DNA of 64,000 nt from Tretioscincus oriximinensis. Its lineage: Eukaryota; Chordata; Lepidosauria; Squamata; Gymnophthalmidae. A program made the position numbers and the translations under genes. Shown here one piece after another: positions 62,163 through 64,000 of this stretch. The notes below the pieces were generated by a model. That model saw nothing but the letters and a program-made list of their open reading frames with translations, was not told where the DNA came from and did no database searches. The stretch lies in assembly GCA_022410635.1 (NCBI GenBank), contig JAJVDF010000382.1, positions 976,383-1,040,382 of the forward strand, read 5' to 3'. How positions within the stretch are numbered: the first letter of the stretch is position 1; each line of letters starts with the position of its first letter.

Positions 62163-64000
62163 TTTTTAAGTCCACAGCTATTTCTCTGAAATAAGAAAAA
62201 CAGAAAATAATTACAGCTTCAGATAACAAAACCAGCCAAGTTCTTTATCTATCTATTAATGTGAAAAGATTTTTCAGTTTAGCAAAAGAAAGTGGAAGAG
62301 TCGGTAGAATTTTTATAGCTGTTTCTCCCATTTTCAATTGATCATTAATTGTTTGTGAATCATGTGTCCCTTAATCATGTCTCCTTGAAGACATCCTAAT
62401 GCTCTCTTTCACTGAAAGCTGTGGGATATCCTTTGCATTTCTTTTAGTATAGAAGAGACCCTACCTCACCTGCAGCTATGGACTGTACTGTAGTTTTTAA
62501 TGGAGAATTTTTATTTTAAAATAAACATCTAGCTAAATATGTAACGTCTAATTCCAAAAAGAGAGAAAGTAAAAGGTCTCCTTAAAGCACACAAAAAAGT
62601 GAGAACTCTAATAACTCGGGCATTTGATAGCCATCCTTCATCATTCTGACACATCAGGAAAGCTGAAAGGAAGGCATTATGAGATAACTTCTGCCATGGG
62701 CCATTTTCTGAGCTGAAAGTGGAGACATCCAGAGAAGTTGAACAGTGTGATAGACATGATTAATATAAAGAAGAATACATATATATCACAATGGTCACAT
62801 TTCAAAGATGAAGATAAGCCCAATCTTTCCTCTTTTCAGGAAAAAAAAAATCTAAAGACATCTTCAGAGTGCCTTTGCACTGAGAAATACAACAGAAACC
62901 TTGTTCCCAGACAGTAAATATTAGAAGGGAGATTTTTGGAATTGCACTACATCAGCCAATGGGCTGCAAAAATAAGTATCAGCCGTATCATCTGCACACA
63001 GGAAAAATTAGGTCCACAGCTATGCCTACCAGTGCTCCCAAGCCCCACAGGGAATAGATTTTGGACTGACTCAGCAGATCCTCAGTGAGCTTCTGCTCGG
63101 AGATTCTCCAATAGCTGACTGCATAGGTTTTCATGAATGAGACAATATTTAAGGTCTGGCAATATCATCTGCACCCAGGAGAAGTGAGCTCTACCATGAG
63201 GTGTAACTTTAATTTTTAAAGGAGTTCAAAGGGAGACCAAAGAAGCACTTAGCAGACTGATGGATTAGATGGTTCATGGGTTTGATTCAAGTAGCATTTT
63301 AGGAAGAGCAGACAAGTGACTGCCTTGTGGGATGGGAGGCACGCCCTGTGTCCTGCCACTGTTCAACCAGTACTCCTCTCACTCACCTAAGGTTCTGGGG
63401 AAGATGCATGGCCAAATCTCGCTATACTTCTCCCATGGGCATTCTGAGCTTCTTTGCTGAGCTGCCCCCTTGAATGCCTACTCGTAGCAACAGCAGTCAT
63501 GGAGTGGAAGCTGATGAAAGGCAGTCATAGGCAAGATGTCAGGGAAACAATAGCAGGGATCACTTAGGGAGCCCTGGCAGTGAATCCAGAACTAAACCAT
63601 TCCAGTCCTATATCATTGTCACTGCCATCAACCTCAGCTCCATTCCCTATAGAGACATAGCAAGTGGATGGATTGCTCTGCTCTGCATGTCACAGTGCAA
63701 AAAGGTGATGTCCAGCAAGACTTCTATTGAACCTAGAAAAACCCAATATATTAGCATAGAAGTAAGCATCAGGGGAGGTAATTGCCTAGGCATGTAGTAC
63801 AATTTCACCCTGACTTCTGGCAAGAATGCTGAGNGACAGCTGCAAGATGTAAACAAGATCTCGCATCTTCTTGTCACCATCTGGAGGCAGCCACAGTTTC
63901 TATCTCTATGCAGCAAAATTAATGTGAATGATTAAAATCATAATGAAAAATAACTTGCTTCCCAAAGTACAGCAAGGGAGTATATAGCACTTGGAGACTA

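Larger units (their letters stand above)
60696..64000 (-). other. 3' part of the intron within PDZ1
   Basis: It ends in acceptor gttttag at 60696. It holds a short repeat start at 61590-61770 and a composite microsatellite (62049-62162). The earlier PDZ1 exon is not in the window. The open frame at 63647-63916 has no domain. Confidence 0.7.

Noticed and set aside
62035..62229. Poly-Asn/His protein
   Set aside because: Translation of a composite microsatellite.

Overview
The window is vertebrate nuclear DNA, most likely from a squamate reptile. It is AT-rich and has long introns. Its repeats include tRNA-headed SINEs with a LINE-like 3' end, CR1/L2-clade and L1 LINE pieces, a Penelope-like GIY-YIG relic, and several short palindromic DNA-transposon families. 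There are no operons, Shine-Dalgarno sites or dense gene packing. Isolated single N bases are scattered throughout. The species assignment is inference; no taxon-diagnostic gene is present.

One protein-coding gene is supported: the 3' part of a PDZ-domain/RING-finger gene on the minus strand. It is best matched to PDZRN4 (LNX4), with the paralogue PDZRN3 as the alternative. Seven exons run from high to low coordinate: 60442-60695, 58546-58648, 27897-27995, 23028-23090, 18569-18670, 14076-14192 and 6133-7662. All have AG/GT borders, where a border applies, and their phases join without a break. They encode 755 residues plus a TGA stop: the end of PDZ1, an acidic linker with an STQTD motif, all of PDZ2, a second linker, and the long C-terminal region ending in VTTV. 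The 5' exons, which should carry RING, the zinc-finger region and the first part of PDZ1, lie beyond position 64000. A candidate AATAAA signal at 5515-5520 suggests a 3' UTR of about 0.6 kb.

Layout: 1-5490 is sequence 3' of the gene, with LINE and MITE pieces. Positions 5490-7662 hold the terminal exon. The introns are 6.4, 4.4, 4.4, 4.8, 30.6 and 1.8 kb, followed by at least 3.3 kb of a further upstream intron to the window end. The introns are mostly repeats and unrecognised AT-rich sequence. The 30.6-kb intron (27996-58545), which separates PDZ1 from PDZ2, holds most of the mobile elements. These include a well-preserved L2-like LINE 3' end (50485-51345), a 5'-truncated L1 (44882-46138) and five SINE copies.

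The most interesting non-genic structures are: a TA-flanked repeat family carrying a perfect 26-bp palindrome of paired octamer motifs; a 102-bp insert with hammerhead-ribozyme-like core motifs nested in a SINE with an 8-bp duplication; two near-perfect Tc1/mariner-type hairpins; a foldback element at 2953-3262; and a Penelope-like GIY-YIG relic. No complete undescribed system was found.
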